From: Candidatus Soleaferrea massiliensis AP7
GTDB taxonomy: Bacteria; Bacillota; Clostridia; Oscillospirales; Ruminococcaceae
DNA: 64,000 bases
NCBI RefSeq assembly: GCF_000820765.1
Contig: NZ_CCYH01000004.1
Location: forward strand, 1 to 64,000
Direction of reading: 5' to 3'
Shown: piece by piece, positions 16,406-24,530 of the stretch
Numbering within the stretch: position 1 is the first letter of the stretch
How the letters are laid out: the number at the start of each line of letters is the position of its first letter
Made by a program: the position numbers and the translations under genes
The notes under the pieces: model-generated
The model's input: only the letters and a program-made list of their open reading frames with translations
Told to the model about the DNA's origin: nothing
The model's database searches: none

Positions 16406-17266
16406 TTACCTTTCGTCACGGCTTCTCTGCCGAATGAGAAATTTGCGGTAATGCTCGCAGGCTTTGAGGACGAAATCCTCCGCCTGTTTCGGGTTGGCAT
16501 TGGGGACAAACTGCCTGATGCGCTCCATCGGCAGCTTGAACATCTCCCGCTGGTTCGCCTTTTCCTCCGTCATAATGTCCCGGAGGACAGGCGGCGAAAG
16601 CAGTCCCTCCCGGTCTGCCTTGTGCAGCCGGAACGCCTGCGAATAGGACGGGGTGCAGTCGTTCATCTCGCACTGCTCCAAAATCTCCCGCTGTGTCGCC
16701 TTATCCAGATAGGAAAGCTCCACGCCAACGGACAGCGCCATCTTGCCCTCATCCATTTTGTCGAGGAATTCAGGGATCAGGTGGGTTAGGCGGATATAGC
16801 GGCGTACTTGAGATTTGCTGTCATCGGACTGTTGAGCGATAATCTCCGCTGTTTCTAACTTCCGACCAACTTGGTCGGAAGTTAAATCTGAACGGTATCC
16901 CTGTCGGCTCATCGCATCCAGCTTCAACTTGTACGCAAACGCCTTTTCGGAGGGTAGGATATGCTCACGGTGGAGGTTGCTGTCCACAAGGAGGATGGCG
17001 GCGGCTTCTCGGTCGATAGCATAAATCAAGGCAGGAACCGTTTCCAGCCCTGCCTTCTTCGCCGCATACAGCCTGCGGTGTCCCGATATGACCTCATAGT
17101 GATCCGGTTGTCCGTCCATCGGTCGGACGAGCAGCGGAGAAAGGATTCCGTTTTGTCGGATGCTTTCCGTCAAGCTCTCCATTTCCTCGTTGTCCTGCAC
17201 TTTGTACGGATGCCCCTCAAAAGGGTATAATTGCTTCATAGATATATTTGTTTTTGTATTCTTCAT
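16406..17266 (-). CDS. ParB/Spo0J-like protein
   Basis: A 286-residue protein. Residues ~10-95 are a ParB N-terminal nuclease/CTPase-type domain (PFEGHPYKVQDNEEM, SGHRRLYAAKKAG), followed by a helix-turn-helix centre (AEIIAQQSDDSKSQVRRYIRLTHL). It overlaps the relaxase gene end by four bases. In such elements ParB-like proteins may aid maintenance or regulate replication; no parA is present. A 27-bp palindrome at 16857-16883 lies inside the coding region. Confidence 0.88.
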   Translation of the reverse strand: MKNTKTNISMKQLYPFEGHPYKVQDNEEMESLTESIRQNGILSPLLVRPMDGQPDHYEVISGHRRLYAAKKAGLETVPALIYAIDREAAAILLVDSNLHREHILPSEKAFAYKLKLDAMSRQGYRSDLTSDQVGRKLETAEIIAQQSDDSKSQVRRYIRLTHLIPEFLDKMDEGKMALSVGVELSYLDKATQREILEQCEMNDCTPSYSQAFRLHKADREGLLSPPVLRDIMTEEKANQREMFKLPMERIRQFVPNANPKQAEDFVLKACEHYRKFLIRQRSRDER

Positions 17267-18636
17267 CGTTCATGACCTCGTTCTTTCTTCATAATTAAAT
17301 TGTTGTGTTTCATTTCGACTTGCTGTTCTGCGTCAAGAAGCTCCTTGATCCTCGGAATATGCTCCTCAATGCGCTTGGCAATTTTTAATTCTTTGCGTAA
17401 AGGCGTGATCTGCCTTGTGAGTTCCTTTGCCTGTTCCTTCAACGCCGCACCTTCCTCCGGCGATTTTACCCGCCGCAGCTTCAGGCGCAGGGCGTAGCGC
17501 TTTTTCTCCAATGCAGCAATCCGGGCAGACAAATCTTCCTGAAACGACAAAAGCTCCTTTGGCGACTGGATGTTGTTGTCGCAAAGGAGCCTATATTCTT
17601 CCAGATATTGATCTAATTTCCGTACTTCTGCCCGCATCACCGGGGAAAGCGGGCGGTTTGGCTGCTGCTCAATGTTGCTGCCGGTACAGAGTTTTAAGAG
17701 TTCTATGAATAACTGAAACAGCAGCGTCACCATGTCCATCCGCTGCGCCTTTCGGAATTCATATTCAAAGGACAGCAGCGGCTTTCGTTTCCATACGGGA
17801 TATACGACCGCATACAGTTCGGGTTTGCGCTGATTATCGAGCAGTTTTTCCCGTATGCTCTCTCTGGAATACTGCTCTCCGAGACTGTCGATGCGGATGG
17901 CTCTCTGCCAACCGGTGGCGGTTACAGAAGGATGTTCATAGCGGAAATCCCGTTCCAAGCGGTAACCGAGGGATTTCAGATAGTATTCAAGACTCTTGTA
18001 GCTGGAACACTTCGAGAGCGCTTCATCCATATCTTTTTGCAGTTGTCCACGGTGGGTGAGTTTGCCGGACTTTTCAGCCCAGTACGCTCTTTTATCGCCG
18101 TAAAAGTGCGTGAACGGGATGACGGATTTCCCATGTTCTCTGCAAATGGCATCGGAGATTTTGCGAAGCTCGATGTGGTCACGGATATGGTTTTCAAACT
18201 TCCTGCCGGTCTTGAAGGATACCGAATTGACCACAAAATGATTATGAAGATTATCCGTGTTCAGATGGGTGGTGACAACGACCTCATATTCCTTGCCCCA
18301 CATCCGCCGTGCGGTTTCCACGCCGATTTTGTGCGCTTCCTCCGGTGTGATCTCGCCCGACGCAAAGCTCTGATACCCGTGATACGCCACATTGCCGCCG
18401 AGCTTGCCGTATCGCCGCTTGGTCGCCATCATGCAGCGGTACGCTCTCTGCTTCGGGCAGTTGATCCCCGATACATACATTGTCCGGTCGGTCTTCTGAC
18501 CGTTCTTCACATACCGCAGCGCCGCCCACAAATCTTCGTCTAAAAACCTTTTGTCGGTGGTCTTATCGGGATTCTCTGCGTAGTCGATGACCTCCTTCAA
18601 TCGGGATTTGACCGGCCAGAAGCCTGTTGACGCCAT
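17263..18636 (-). CDS. Relaxase/mobilization nuclease
   Basis: A 457-residue MobA/VirD2-like relaxase. The nuclease domain is N-terminal, with the histidine cluster HLNTDNLHNHFVVNSVSF that binds the metal and an upstream FASGEITPEEAHKIG helix; the C-terminal third is a long basic coiled coil. It nicks oriT and pilots the strand into a conjugative pore supplied by another element, since no type IV secretion genes are present. The start overlaps the mobC end. Confidence 0.92.
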   Translation of the reverse strand: MASTGFWPVKSRLKEVIDYAENPDKTTDKRFLDEDLWAALRYVKNGQKTDRTMYVSGINCPKQRAYRCMMATKRRYGKLGGNVAYHGYQSFASGEITPEEAHKIGVETARRMWGKEYEVVVTTHLNTDNLHNHFVVNSVSFKTGRKFENHIRDHIELRKISDAICREHGKSVIPFTHFYGDKRAYWAEKSGKLTHRGQLQKDMDEALSKCSSYKSLEYYLKSLGYRLERDFRYEHPSVTATGWQRAIRIDSLGEQYSRESIREKLLDNQRKPELYAVVYPVWKRKPLLSFEYEFRKAQRMDMVTLLFQLFIELLKLCTGSNIEQQPNRPLSPVMRAEVRKLDQYLEEYRLLCDNNIQSPKELLSFQEDLSARIAALEKKRYALRLKLRRVKSPEEGAALKEQAKELTRQITPLRKELKIAKRIEEHIPRIKELLDAEQQVEMKHNNLIMKKERGHER

Positions 18637-18956
18637 TCCGCCACCTCCCGCACGATTGCCTTTCTGCTCTGCTTCGGCGTATCTATGAATTCTGCATAAA
18701 TCTCGTCAAACAGCGCCATTGCCGCCGCTTCGGTTTCGGGAGTAAGTTCCCGGTTCAGAAGCTCGCACAGTTTGTCGTAGAAATCAAAAAAGGCGTCGGG
18801 CTGCACCGCTGTCGGTGCATAGCCCAGCGCCCTTTTTACAACATATTCACTCATCGGCAGTCCGCACGTTTTGGCTATATGACGGATGGCTTCTTTTTCT
18901 TTCGGCTTGACCCGTATCTCGATCCGGGCAAGTTTTTCTTTTTTGTTTGTGTTCAT
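18597..18956 (-). CDS. MobC-like relaxosome protein
   Basis: A 119-residue protein with an N-terminal ribbon-helix-helix (RIEIRVKPKEKEAIRHIAKTCGLPMSEYVVKRAL) and a helical C-terminus. MobC proteins bind oriT and assist the relaxase. ATG 18956 (MNTNKKEK) has AGAAGGA six bases upstream. It overlaps the relaxase gene by 40 bp and the three inverted repeats directly upstream are its likely binding region. Confidence 0.85.
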   Translation of the reverse strand: MNTNKKEKLARIEIRVKPKEKEAIRHIAKTCGLPMSEYVVKRALGYAPTAVQPDAFFDFYDKLCELLNRELTPETEAAAMALFDEIYAEFIDTPKQSRKAIVREVAEWRQQASGRSNPD

Positions 18957-18984
18957 ATACATTCCTTCTTTCTCTGATGGGGTC

Positions 18985-19090
18985 TTAGGGGCATAGCCCC
19001 TAAAGTGGGGCAGGCAGCGTTCCCGCTGCCTGCTCCTTTGGGAACTTGCCGTACAAGTTCCCTGCTTGCTACGGTGTAAGACGCACACCG
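18985..19090. other. Candidate origin of transfer (oriT)
   Basis: Four successive inverted repeats lie directly upstream of mobC: TTAGGGGC-ATA-GCCCCTAA (18985-19003), GCAGGCAGCG-N4-CGCTGCCTGC (19010-19033), GGGAACTTG-N5-CAAGTTCCC (19040-19062) and CGGTGT/ACACCG (19072-19090). Clustered hairpins beside mobC are typical of oriT; the nick site cannot be assigned by reading. Confidence 0.55.
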
Positions 19091-19306
19091 CAGGTGAATT
19101 TCTCCCATCCTCTGCGGCTTGTACCGTAGGGGAGCGTTCTCATTTGTGCAAACCTTTCGAGGAGTTCCGTTTTTCTTTGATTTCGCCGTCATTCTTTAGT
19201 CGTGTGCCGTCAATATTCCGGAATAGTGGAACCGTTAGATATGGTGGGGGCAATTCTTTTGAATGTTGCAATCATAGTACCGTCAAAAACGGGAAAAAGT
19301 GTACCC

Positions 19307-19633
19307 TCAGAAGTTATCAAGGAAATCAAGCACCGCTTCTTCGGCCTCGGCACTGTTTTCTTTCGCTTCTGGTATTTGTGCGGGCGGTGTCTGCACAAAC
19401 TGCAATAAACCGCCAAGGGGATTGTACTTTGCCATTTCCGTCCGAACGGTGGATATGACCCTTTCAAGGAAAGCATCTTCGGCTGCCGTCCTTTCGGATA
19501 ACTCCACAAACCCGCATATAGCGAAAATGACCGCCTTGCTGTACGATTTCTCTGCGCTTTGCAGATAGTCATACGCCCTGCGGTCATTCTCTTTATTCAG
19601 ATTAAAGCGGATTTTTACATTTTTTACATTCAT
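19307..19633 (-). CDS. ParR-like partner of the ParM-like protein
   Basis: A 108-residue protein with a basic N-terminal segment (MNVKNVKIRFNLNKENDRRAYDYLQ) of ribbon-helix-helix type and an acidic tail. It overlaps the actin-like gene by four bases, which is the arrangement of parM-parR (stbA-stbB) segregation pairs. The assignment rests mainly on this context. Confidence 0.6.
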   Translation of the reverse strand: MNVKNVKIRFNLNKENDRRAYDYLQSAEKSYSKAVIFAICGFVELSERTAAEDAFLERVISTVRTEMAKYNPLGGLLQFVQTPPAQIPEAKENSAEAEEAVLDFLDNF

Positions 19634-20556
19634 TTCGCACCGCCGTTTCTGCCAAGCGAAACAAGGGCCATATACTCATATCCTTTTGCCGGTGCGCAAA
19701 TATCCGATTCGATATACACACGGGTTTTGTCGTACTCCGCAAAGTTGCGGATCAGACAGCCACCGCCGCCGACCACATAAAGATTCATTAGTTTGGGGTC
19801 GTACTCGTGTTCACGCAAGCGGCGCAAGATACCGGCAGTGTATTCTTTTGCAGTTTTGATAACCGTATCAAGATACTGCCCGTCAATGTCTGCCGTCCCT
19901 TTCTTCAAAATCTCCGTGGTGATCGTATCGTCAAGGGAAGCGTGGTGCAGCTTCATCATCTGCTCCCGAATGAGCAGGGAGCATTGATACGTCCCATACT
20001 TCTCGGTAAACATATTCTGCGCGTCCGGCTTTTTGTTCACGATTCGAAGCAGGTTCATCGTGCCGTTGCCGATGTCGCAAAGCATACTGACGCCGGTGAA
20101 TTGATTCAGCTTGTCCGCAACGGCGGCAAACCCCTGCGGGAAAATATCTGCCCCGACAATGCGGACGGAGTATTCCACGTTCCGAAACACAAAGGTCACA
20201 TTCCTGTTCTGAAGCAGGTAATTCTTAAATTCCGCTTTCTGCCCGCTTACCCAAGTAAGCGGAAGTCCTGCGGCGATGTGAACGTCGGCGGAGGTGATAT
20301 TTTCTCTGCGAAGCTCACGGGCAATGGCGGCAAGCGTGAGAACATAATAGTCCTCGTCGTTAAACTTGTCCGCCGTAAACTCCTTATGACCGACGCCGAT
20401 GGAATAGTATTTGCCGTTCCATACAAGCAGGTCGCTCACAAAGACGGGTTCAGTATCGCTTTTCATAACGCCGGTGGGGAAACAGCAGTTTGCCGTTTTC
20501 ATATTGCCGTATCCGTGGTCGATACCGATGATTTTTGTGTTGTTAAAGTTTTTCAT
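19630..20556 (-). CDS. ParM/StbA actin-like protein
   Basis: A 308-residue ATPase of the actin/Hsp70 fold. Phosphate 1 motif is GIDHGYGNMKTA, phosphate 2 is CDIGNGTMNLL and the adenosine motif is YVVGGGGCLIRNF. ParM filaments push plasmid copies apart; in an integrated element such a system may stabilize the excised circle (inference). GAAAAGGAAAAGGAC lies before the ATG. Confidence 0.88.
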   Translation of the reverse strand: MKNFNNTKIIGIDHGYGNMKTANCCFPTGVMKSDTEPVFVSDLLVWNGKYYSIGVGHKEFTADKFNDEDYYVLTLAAIARELRRENITSADVHIAAGLPLTWVSGQKAEFKNYLLQNRNVTFVFRNVEYSVRIVGADIFPQGFAAVADKLNQFTGVSMLCDIGNGTMNLLRIVNKKPDAQNMFTEKYGTYQCSLLIREQMMKLHHASLDDTITTEILKKGTADIDGQYLDTVIKTAKEYTAGILRRLREHEYDPKLMNLYVVGGGGCLIRNFAEYDKTRVYIESDICAPAKGYEYMALVSLGRNGGAK

Positions 20557-20598
20557 GTCCTTTTCCTTCTTTCTCCCCGTCTTTCCGGGGCGTCGATT

Positions 20599-20835
20599 TT
20601 AAGGGTTGATTTTGTTCTGCCGTAAAATGTCCGCATACAGTTCTTTTTCGGCGGGCAATACCGCCTTTTTGAAATAGTTGCAGTAGATACCGTAAATGGA
20701 GATCAACTGCACACAGCGATGGCTTTCGCCGTCGTCCAGCAGCAGGCAGTTGCCGTCCCCGTCGCAGTTGGCGCACAGCCTTTGCACAAGGCGGTGAACA
20801 GCGGCGGACTGCCTCGGCTTCATTCTCCAAGCCAT
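20599..20835 (-). CDS. Cysteine-rich VLP-family protein
   Basis: A 78-residue protein with a cysteine pattern C-x2-CDGDGNCLLLDDG-x3-C...C (LCANCDGDGNCLLL, RCVQ, YCNYF) and AVLP near the C-terminus, as in the cysteine-rich VLP family of conjugative transposons. Function is unknown; metal binding is likely. GGAAAGGAGG precedes ATG 20835, which sets the start well inside a longer open frame. Confidence 0.75.
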   Translation of the reverse strand: MAWRMKPRQSAAVHRLVQRLCANCDGDGNCLLLDDGESHRCVQLISIYGIYCNYFKKAVLPAEKELYADILRQNKINP

Positions 20836-21116
20836 TTGTTTTCCCTCCTTTCCTTTTTCGGGCAGCAAAAAAGCCGCCGGTTTCCCGACGGCACAGCCCT
20901 GCATATTTGTGAGGTTTTTGATCCCTCTACTATATAGAATGTGGGAAAATGCGAAAATCAAATGGAATAGCGCAACAGCACGAAACAGAAAAACGCAACA
21001 CGGCTCATCCCTTGATTTTCCGCTGTTTTTATGGTATAATGAGAAAAAATCAAGCAGAAGAAACCGGAACGGTGAAACATGTTTATCAAATCTTCTGCAA
21101 AGAGGGAGGCAAGCCT

Positions 21117-22241
21117 ATGAATCCGTTTCTTACGGCGGAATACCGGGACGGCAGGGTACGAATCGGAGATAAAACCTATGCGGCGGGCGCTTACGCCGTC
21201 CATCTGATGAATCAGTATTACAAAAACGATACCGCCGCACGCATTGCCGTATTCACAACGGATAATTTCCGGTTGGAAAATATGCTTCGGCTCGGTTATC
21301 TGAATCTTTCCGAATATATCCGTTCAGGTGAACGGCTGGCAAATATTTTCACCGCCCTGCCGTGGCTGAAGCCTTTTGATCTGCTCGACACAGACAGCGA
21401 AAGAAATAGAATCGCAAAGCTGTTCGCAAAAGACAACGGCGAGATGATCCGGGAATATTTTGCCCGCCGCAGCAAGATGAGTGAAATGGACGACGCACAG
21501 GAAGTATTTCATATTTACCCGAAAGAATACGATAAGGATTTCTTTACCCATGCGGAGGCTTTGCTGGAAGAAGTAAATGCGGCGCTGTGTTTCTACGATG
21601 CTTTGAGCGAGGATATCCGGAATGCCTTTGAAAAACTCCGGGATTTCGTAAACCGCATGGGTGAAGTCTCCCGCTTTGATGAAGCGCATCTTCTCCCGAT
21701 TGCGCTGGAGATATTCAACGCGGCTCCCTTTCCCGTCCGAACGGAATATGTGCCGCAGCAGAAGAACGCCAAAAGCTCCGTCTCCGTGGTCGCACGGAAG
21801 CTGTACTTTGACCGTTATTACAGCTTTGTCATAACGGATTTCTTTGAGGGACTGCATTACGGGCATTATCCGAGACGGTGCGGGATTTGCAAAAACTATT
21901 TCCTGATGACCTCCGCCCGCCGCCAGCAGTATTGCAATGGGATCGCTCCCTATGAAGTCCGTGGCAAAAGGCTCACCTGCCGGAAGTACGCCGCCAGCGT
22001 TCACCGCAAGGAGCTTGCTGCCGCCGATCCGGTCATCGACCTCTACAATCGCCGCTGCGCCGCCATCCGTGTGGAAAAAGGCAGGCAGACGATCACGCCG
22101 GAGTTTGCCAAGGCGGCGCAGACGCTGGCGAAGGAATACAAGCTGCGTGCCAAGCAGGACGCGGCATATGCCAAAAAACAGTATGCCGTAAACATGAGCC
22201 GGGAACGGCTCTATGCCGAAACGGACAAGCGGATGAAATGA
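21117..22241 (+). CDS. DUF6076-like protein of the mobile element
   Basis: A 374-residue protein starting at ATG 21117 behind AGAGGGAGG. The middle is helical without clear motifs; the last third has a zinc-finger-like pattern RRCGICKNYFLMTSARRQQYC followed by CRKY, then a basic helical tail. It matches proteins I know as DUF6076, commonly carried by Clostridia mobilizable elements. No function is established. It opens the plus-strand half of the element and is followed by the sigma-like gene. Confidence 0.65.
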   Translation: MNPFLTAEYRDGRVRIGDKTYAAGAYAVHLMNQYYKNDTAARIAVFTTDNFRLENMLRLGYLNLSEYIRSGERLANIFTALPWLKPFDLLDTDSERNRIAKLFAKDNGEMIREYFARRSKMSEMDDAQEVFHIYPKEYDKDFFTHAEALLEEVNAALCFYDALSEDIRNAFEKLRDFVNRMGEVSRFDEAHLLPIALEIFNAAPFPVRTEYVPQQKNAKSSVSVVARKLYFDRYYSFVITDFFEGLHYGHYPRRCGICKNYFLMTSARRQQYCNGIAPYEVRGKRLTCRKYAASVHRKELAAADPVIDLYNRRCAAIRVEKGRQTITPEFAKAAQTLAKEYKLRAKQDAAYAKKQYAVNMSRERLYAETDKRMK

Positions 22242-22272
22242 ACTGCATTTTCCCCGGAAGGAGGCGGACGCC

Positions 22273-23133
22273 GTGGAGGAGTGGGAAGATGAATTTACGA
22301 TGTACCGTATCACCCCGGCTCCGCCGAGGGAAAGCGATTTGCAGAGATATATCGACCGATACCTTGCCGAAAAAGACAAGAAATACTTCGGTTGGTTTCT
22401 TCATTATTACGAGCGCATTATCAACGAAAAGGCTATGGGGATCGTGCAGGATTATGCGATGGCGGGGCATTTTTCCGACGTCAAGCAGGCGTATGCTATG
22501 GGAATGTGGGCTGCGCTGCAAACATACGACCCAAACCGCGGCGTTCCTTTTATCGTGTATAAGGAATACGCCGCCATGCGGGCGGTACACGACCACATCC
22601 GAACCATGCGCAACGGTCATACGGTGCCGACCGATGACGAATACCGAAGACTTCGCCGGGCTATGCGGCTGTATTGGGAATACGGCGAAAAGTCTGATCC
22701 TGCCACGATGGAAAAGATTGCAGCCGAGCTTGCAACCAGCGTGGAAAAAACGCTTGAAATTATAGAGGCCGGACTGCGCAGTACGCGGTTTGTGGAGTTT
22801 TACCGAACATACGCCGATGTGGACAGCGAGGAGGGTCAAGAGGAAATCGCATACGACAGTACATCCGAAACGGAAACGCTGTTCTTCCGGCTTGAACGGG
22901 CAAATGCAGTCATGGCGGCGTTTGAGAGCCTCGACTACCGGGAACGGGCAGTCGTTTCAGCGCACCTCGGATTCTGTATGGAGTGTTATTCCACGAAAGA
23001 TAAAGGAGAGCCGTTCATCGACATTGCCATTGACCACGCCTTATCCTCCCCCGATACAGCGGACAAGATTTACCGCAGAGCCTTGCGGAAAATGAAAGAG
23101 AATTTGGAAAAACAGGAACTTGATGAGGCGTAA
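22273..23133 (+). CDS. Sigma-70-like protein of the mobile element
   Basis: A 286-residue protein beginning at GTG 22273 behind GGAAGGAGG. A region-2-like part (ALQTYDPNRGVPFIVYKEYAAMRAVHDHIRTMR) and a region-4-like end (LDYRERAVVSAHLGF...IDIAIDHALSSPDTADKIYRRALRKMK) are separated by a region-3-like helix bundle. Such proteins in mobile elements probably direct transcription of element genes; no cognate promoter can be named here. Confidence 0.75.
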   Translation: MEEWEDEFTMYRITPAPPRESDLQRYIDRYLAEKDKKYFGWFLHYYERIINEKAMGIVQDYAMAGHFSDVKQAYAMGMWAALQTYDPNRGVPFIVYKEYAAMRAVHDHIRTMRNGHTVPTDDEYRRLRRAMRLYWEYGEKSDPATMEKIAAELATSVEKTLEIIEAGLRSTRFVEFYRTYADVDSEEGQEEIAYDSTSETETLFFRLERANAVMAAFESLDYRERAVVSAHLGFCMECYSTKDKGEPFIDIAIDHALSSPDTADKIYRRALRKMKENLEKQELDEA

Positions 23134-23142
23134 AAACGCAAA

Positions 23143-23188
23143 AAAGCCCCGTCCGAACGCAGAAAAACTGCAAATCGGGCGGGGCTTT
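23143..23188 (+). terminator. Terminator after the sigma-like gene
   Basis: AAAGCCCCG.CCGA and TCGG.CGGGGCTTT pair with an 18-nt loop; the T tail is short (TTTG). It separates the sigma-like gene from the tyrosine recombinase. Confidence 0.6.
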
Positions 23189-23309
23189 GCCATGCATGAA
23201 AATCGGCACATTCGATTCTTCCTCTGTATTTGCCTAAAATGGGTGTGTCCATATTTTTCATGCTTTTCGGGTAAAATACAGATACAATTTATCCGGAGGT
23301 CAAAACAAA

Positions 23310-24152
23310 ATGGAAAGGAAAATCACAAACGAAGTCATGAAGCGTTTCAGAGAATATCTGCGAAGGGAGGAAAAAAGCAAAAACACCGTGGAAAAGTATA
23401 TGCGGGACACACTGGCCTTCACCGTATGGCTGGACGGCGCAGAGGTCACGAAGGACACGGCGGTGGCCTTCAAGCAGCAGCTTGTGGAGGCGGGCTACGC
23501 CGTGCGGAGCGTCAATTCCATACTGGCAAGCCTCAACAGCCTGTTTTCCTTCCTCGGCTGGACGGAGTGCAAGGTGAAAGCGCTGAAGCTCCAGCGGCAG
23601 GTTTACTGCCCCGAAGAAAAGGAACTGACCAAAGGCGAGTATGAGCGCCTGTGCCGGACGGCACAGAAAAAGCACAACAAAAGGCTCAACCTCATCCTGC
23701 AAACCCTCTGCGGCACGGGCATCCGGGTGAGCGAACTGCGATTTATCACGGTGGAAGCGGTCAAACGCGGCGAAGCGACCGTATCGCTCAAGGGCAAAAC
23801 CCGGACGGTATTTCTCGTAAAAGACCTGCAAAAGAAGCTGCTGCGCTATATCGCAGAGCAGAAGATCGAATCCGGCGCGGTTTTCGTCACCCGCACGGGC
23901 AAGCCGATGAACCGCACCAATGTCTGGCGAGAGATGAAAGCGCTGTGCAAGGAAGCAAATGTCAACCCCGATAAGGTGTTCCCGCACAATCTGCGCCACC
24001 TGTTCGCACGGGTGTTCTACGGGATCGAGAAGGATATCGCCAAGCTGGCGGACATCCTCGGCCACAGCAGTATCGACACCACACGCATTTATATCGTCTC
24101 TACCGGCACGGAGCACCGCCGCCGCATGGAGAAAATGCGGCTGATCTTATAA
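23310..24152 (+). CDS. Tyrosine recombinase, probable DNA invertase of the adjacent switch
   Basis: A 280-residue XerC/D-like integrase. The N-terminal SAM-like domain binds the core site; catalytic residues are R139 (GTGIRVSEL), the HNLRH pair, the GHSS histidine and Y261 (TTRIYIVS). CGGAGG precedes the ATG. The gene ends 22 bp before the left 28-bp inverted repeat of a 263-bp segment, the usual place for a dedicated invertase of the FimB/Tsr kind. The element already has its own TnpX-type integrase, so inversion rather than integration is the likelier task; it could also resolve dimers. Confidence 0.92.
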   Translation: MERKITNEVMKRFREYLRREEKSKNTVEKYMRDTLAFTVWLDGAEVTKDTAVAFKQQLVEAGYAVRSVNSILASLNSLFSFLGWTECKVKALKLQRQVYCPEEKELTKGEYERLCRTAQKKHNKRLNLILQTLCGTGIRVSELRFITVEAVKRGEATVSLKGKTRTVFLVKDLQKKLLRYIAEQKIESGAVFVTRTGKPMNRTNVWREMKALCKEANVNPDKVFPHNLRHLFARVFYGIEKDIAKLADILGHSSIDTTRIYIVSTGTEHRRRMEKMRLIL

Positions 24153-24174
24153 AAAACGCCGCCGAAACCCGACA

Positions 24175-24202
24175 GCGACATAATCCGTATTATGTTGCAG
24201 AT
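24175..24202 (+). repeat. Left 28-bp inverted repeat of the promoter switch (IRL)
   Basis: Exact reverse complement of 24466-24493. The repeat is itself nearly palindromic around ACATAATCCGTATTATGT, the form expected of a tyrosine recombinase crossover core with two inverted binding arms. Confidence 0.93.
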
Positions 24203-24243
24203 ATGGGAAAAGGGTATAGCTATCCCACCCTGTAACCGTACAT

Positions 24244-24272
24244 AGTTTAGCACATTTTTCGATACTTGTCAA
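24244..24272 (-). promoter_or_regulatory. Invertible promoter
   Basis: On the minus strand TTGACA (24267-24272), a 17-bp spacer and TAAACT (24244-24249). This is close to the sigma-A consensus. In the sequenced state it transcribes across IRL into the 3' end of the recombinase gene in antisense. Confidence 0.85.
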
Positions 24273-24332
24273 TATGCCAGACTCGAAAAAGCATGAAAAG
24301 TAGAAAAAATTTTCAAAATGGACATGAGAAAT

Positions 24333-24383
24333 AAGCCTCTCTCGTCCTTCATTTTTTTGAAATGGAGGGAGGCTTGGTTTTTT
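24333..24383 (+). terminator. Terminator inside the invertible segment
   Basis: AAGCCTC.CTC.TCC pairs with GGA.GGAGGCTT around an A/T-rich loop, followed by GGTTTTTT. In the OFF orientation it stops read-through from the recombinase gene into the operon, tightening the OFF state. Confidence 0.7.
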
Positions 24384-24465
24384 GCGCCCATTTTCCATTG
24401 TAAAACGCCTGTTTTCTTGAATCAGACGCTGACCGCCGATTTCCCGCAGGTACTTTTATCCTGCG

Positions 24466-24493
24466 ATCTGCAACATAATACGGATTATGTCGC
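24466..24493 (-). repeat. Right 28-bp inverted repeat of the promoter switch (IRR)
   Basis: Exact reverse complement of IRL; matching stops abruptly on both sides. It lies in the would-be leader of the SipW gene, 18 bp before AAGGAGG. Confidence 0.93.
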
Positions 24494-24530
24494 ATTGTGC
24501 GGCAGGCAAAGAAGGAGGGGCTTCTATCCA

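Larger units (their letters stand above)
24203..24465. other. 263-bp invertible promoter segment, sequenced in OFF orientation
   Basis: The segment is bounded by perfect 28-bp inverted repeats and holds one strong promoter, on the minus strand, plus a plus-strand terminator hairpin. In this orientation the promoter fires leftward, away from the SipW operon, and no plausible plus-strand promoter is seen between the recombinase and that operon. After inversion the promoter would sit at about 24396-24424 and fire rightward through IRR, giving a leader of ~100 nt to the AAGGAGG at 24512. ON/OFF labels are inferred from these positions. Confidence 0.85.

Noticed and set aside
22273..23133. Sigma-like gene as the host sporulation sigma factor
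   Set aside because: It lies inside the mobile element next to DUF6076 and differs from SigK/SigE in length and in region 2, so it is treated as element-borne.
23310..24493. Reading the tyrosine recombinase plus repeats as attachment sites of a separate integrative element
   Set aside because: Attachment sites of an integrated element would be direct repeats flanking a large cargo; these are inverted, 263 bp apart and enclose a promoter.
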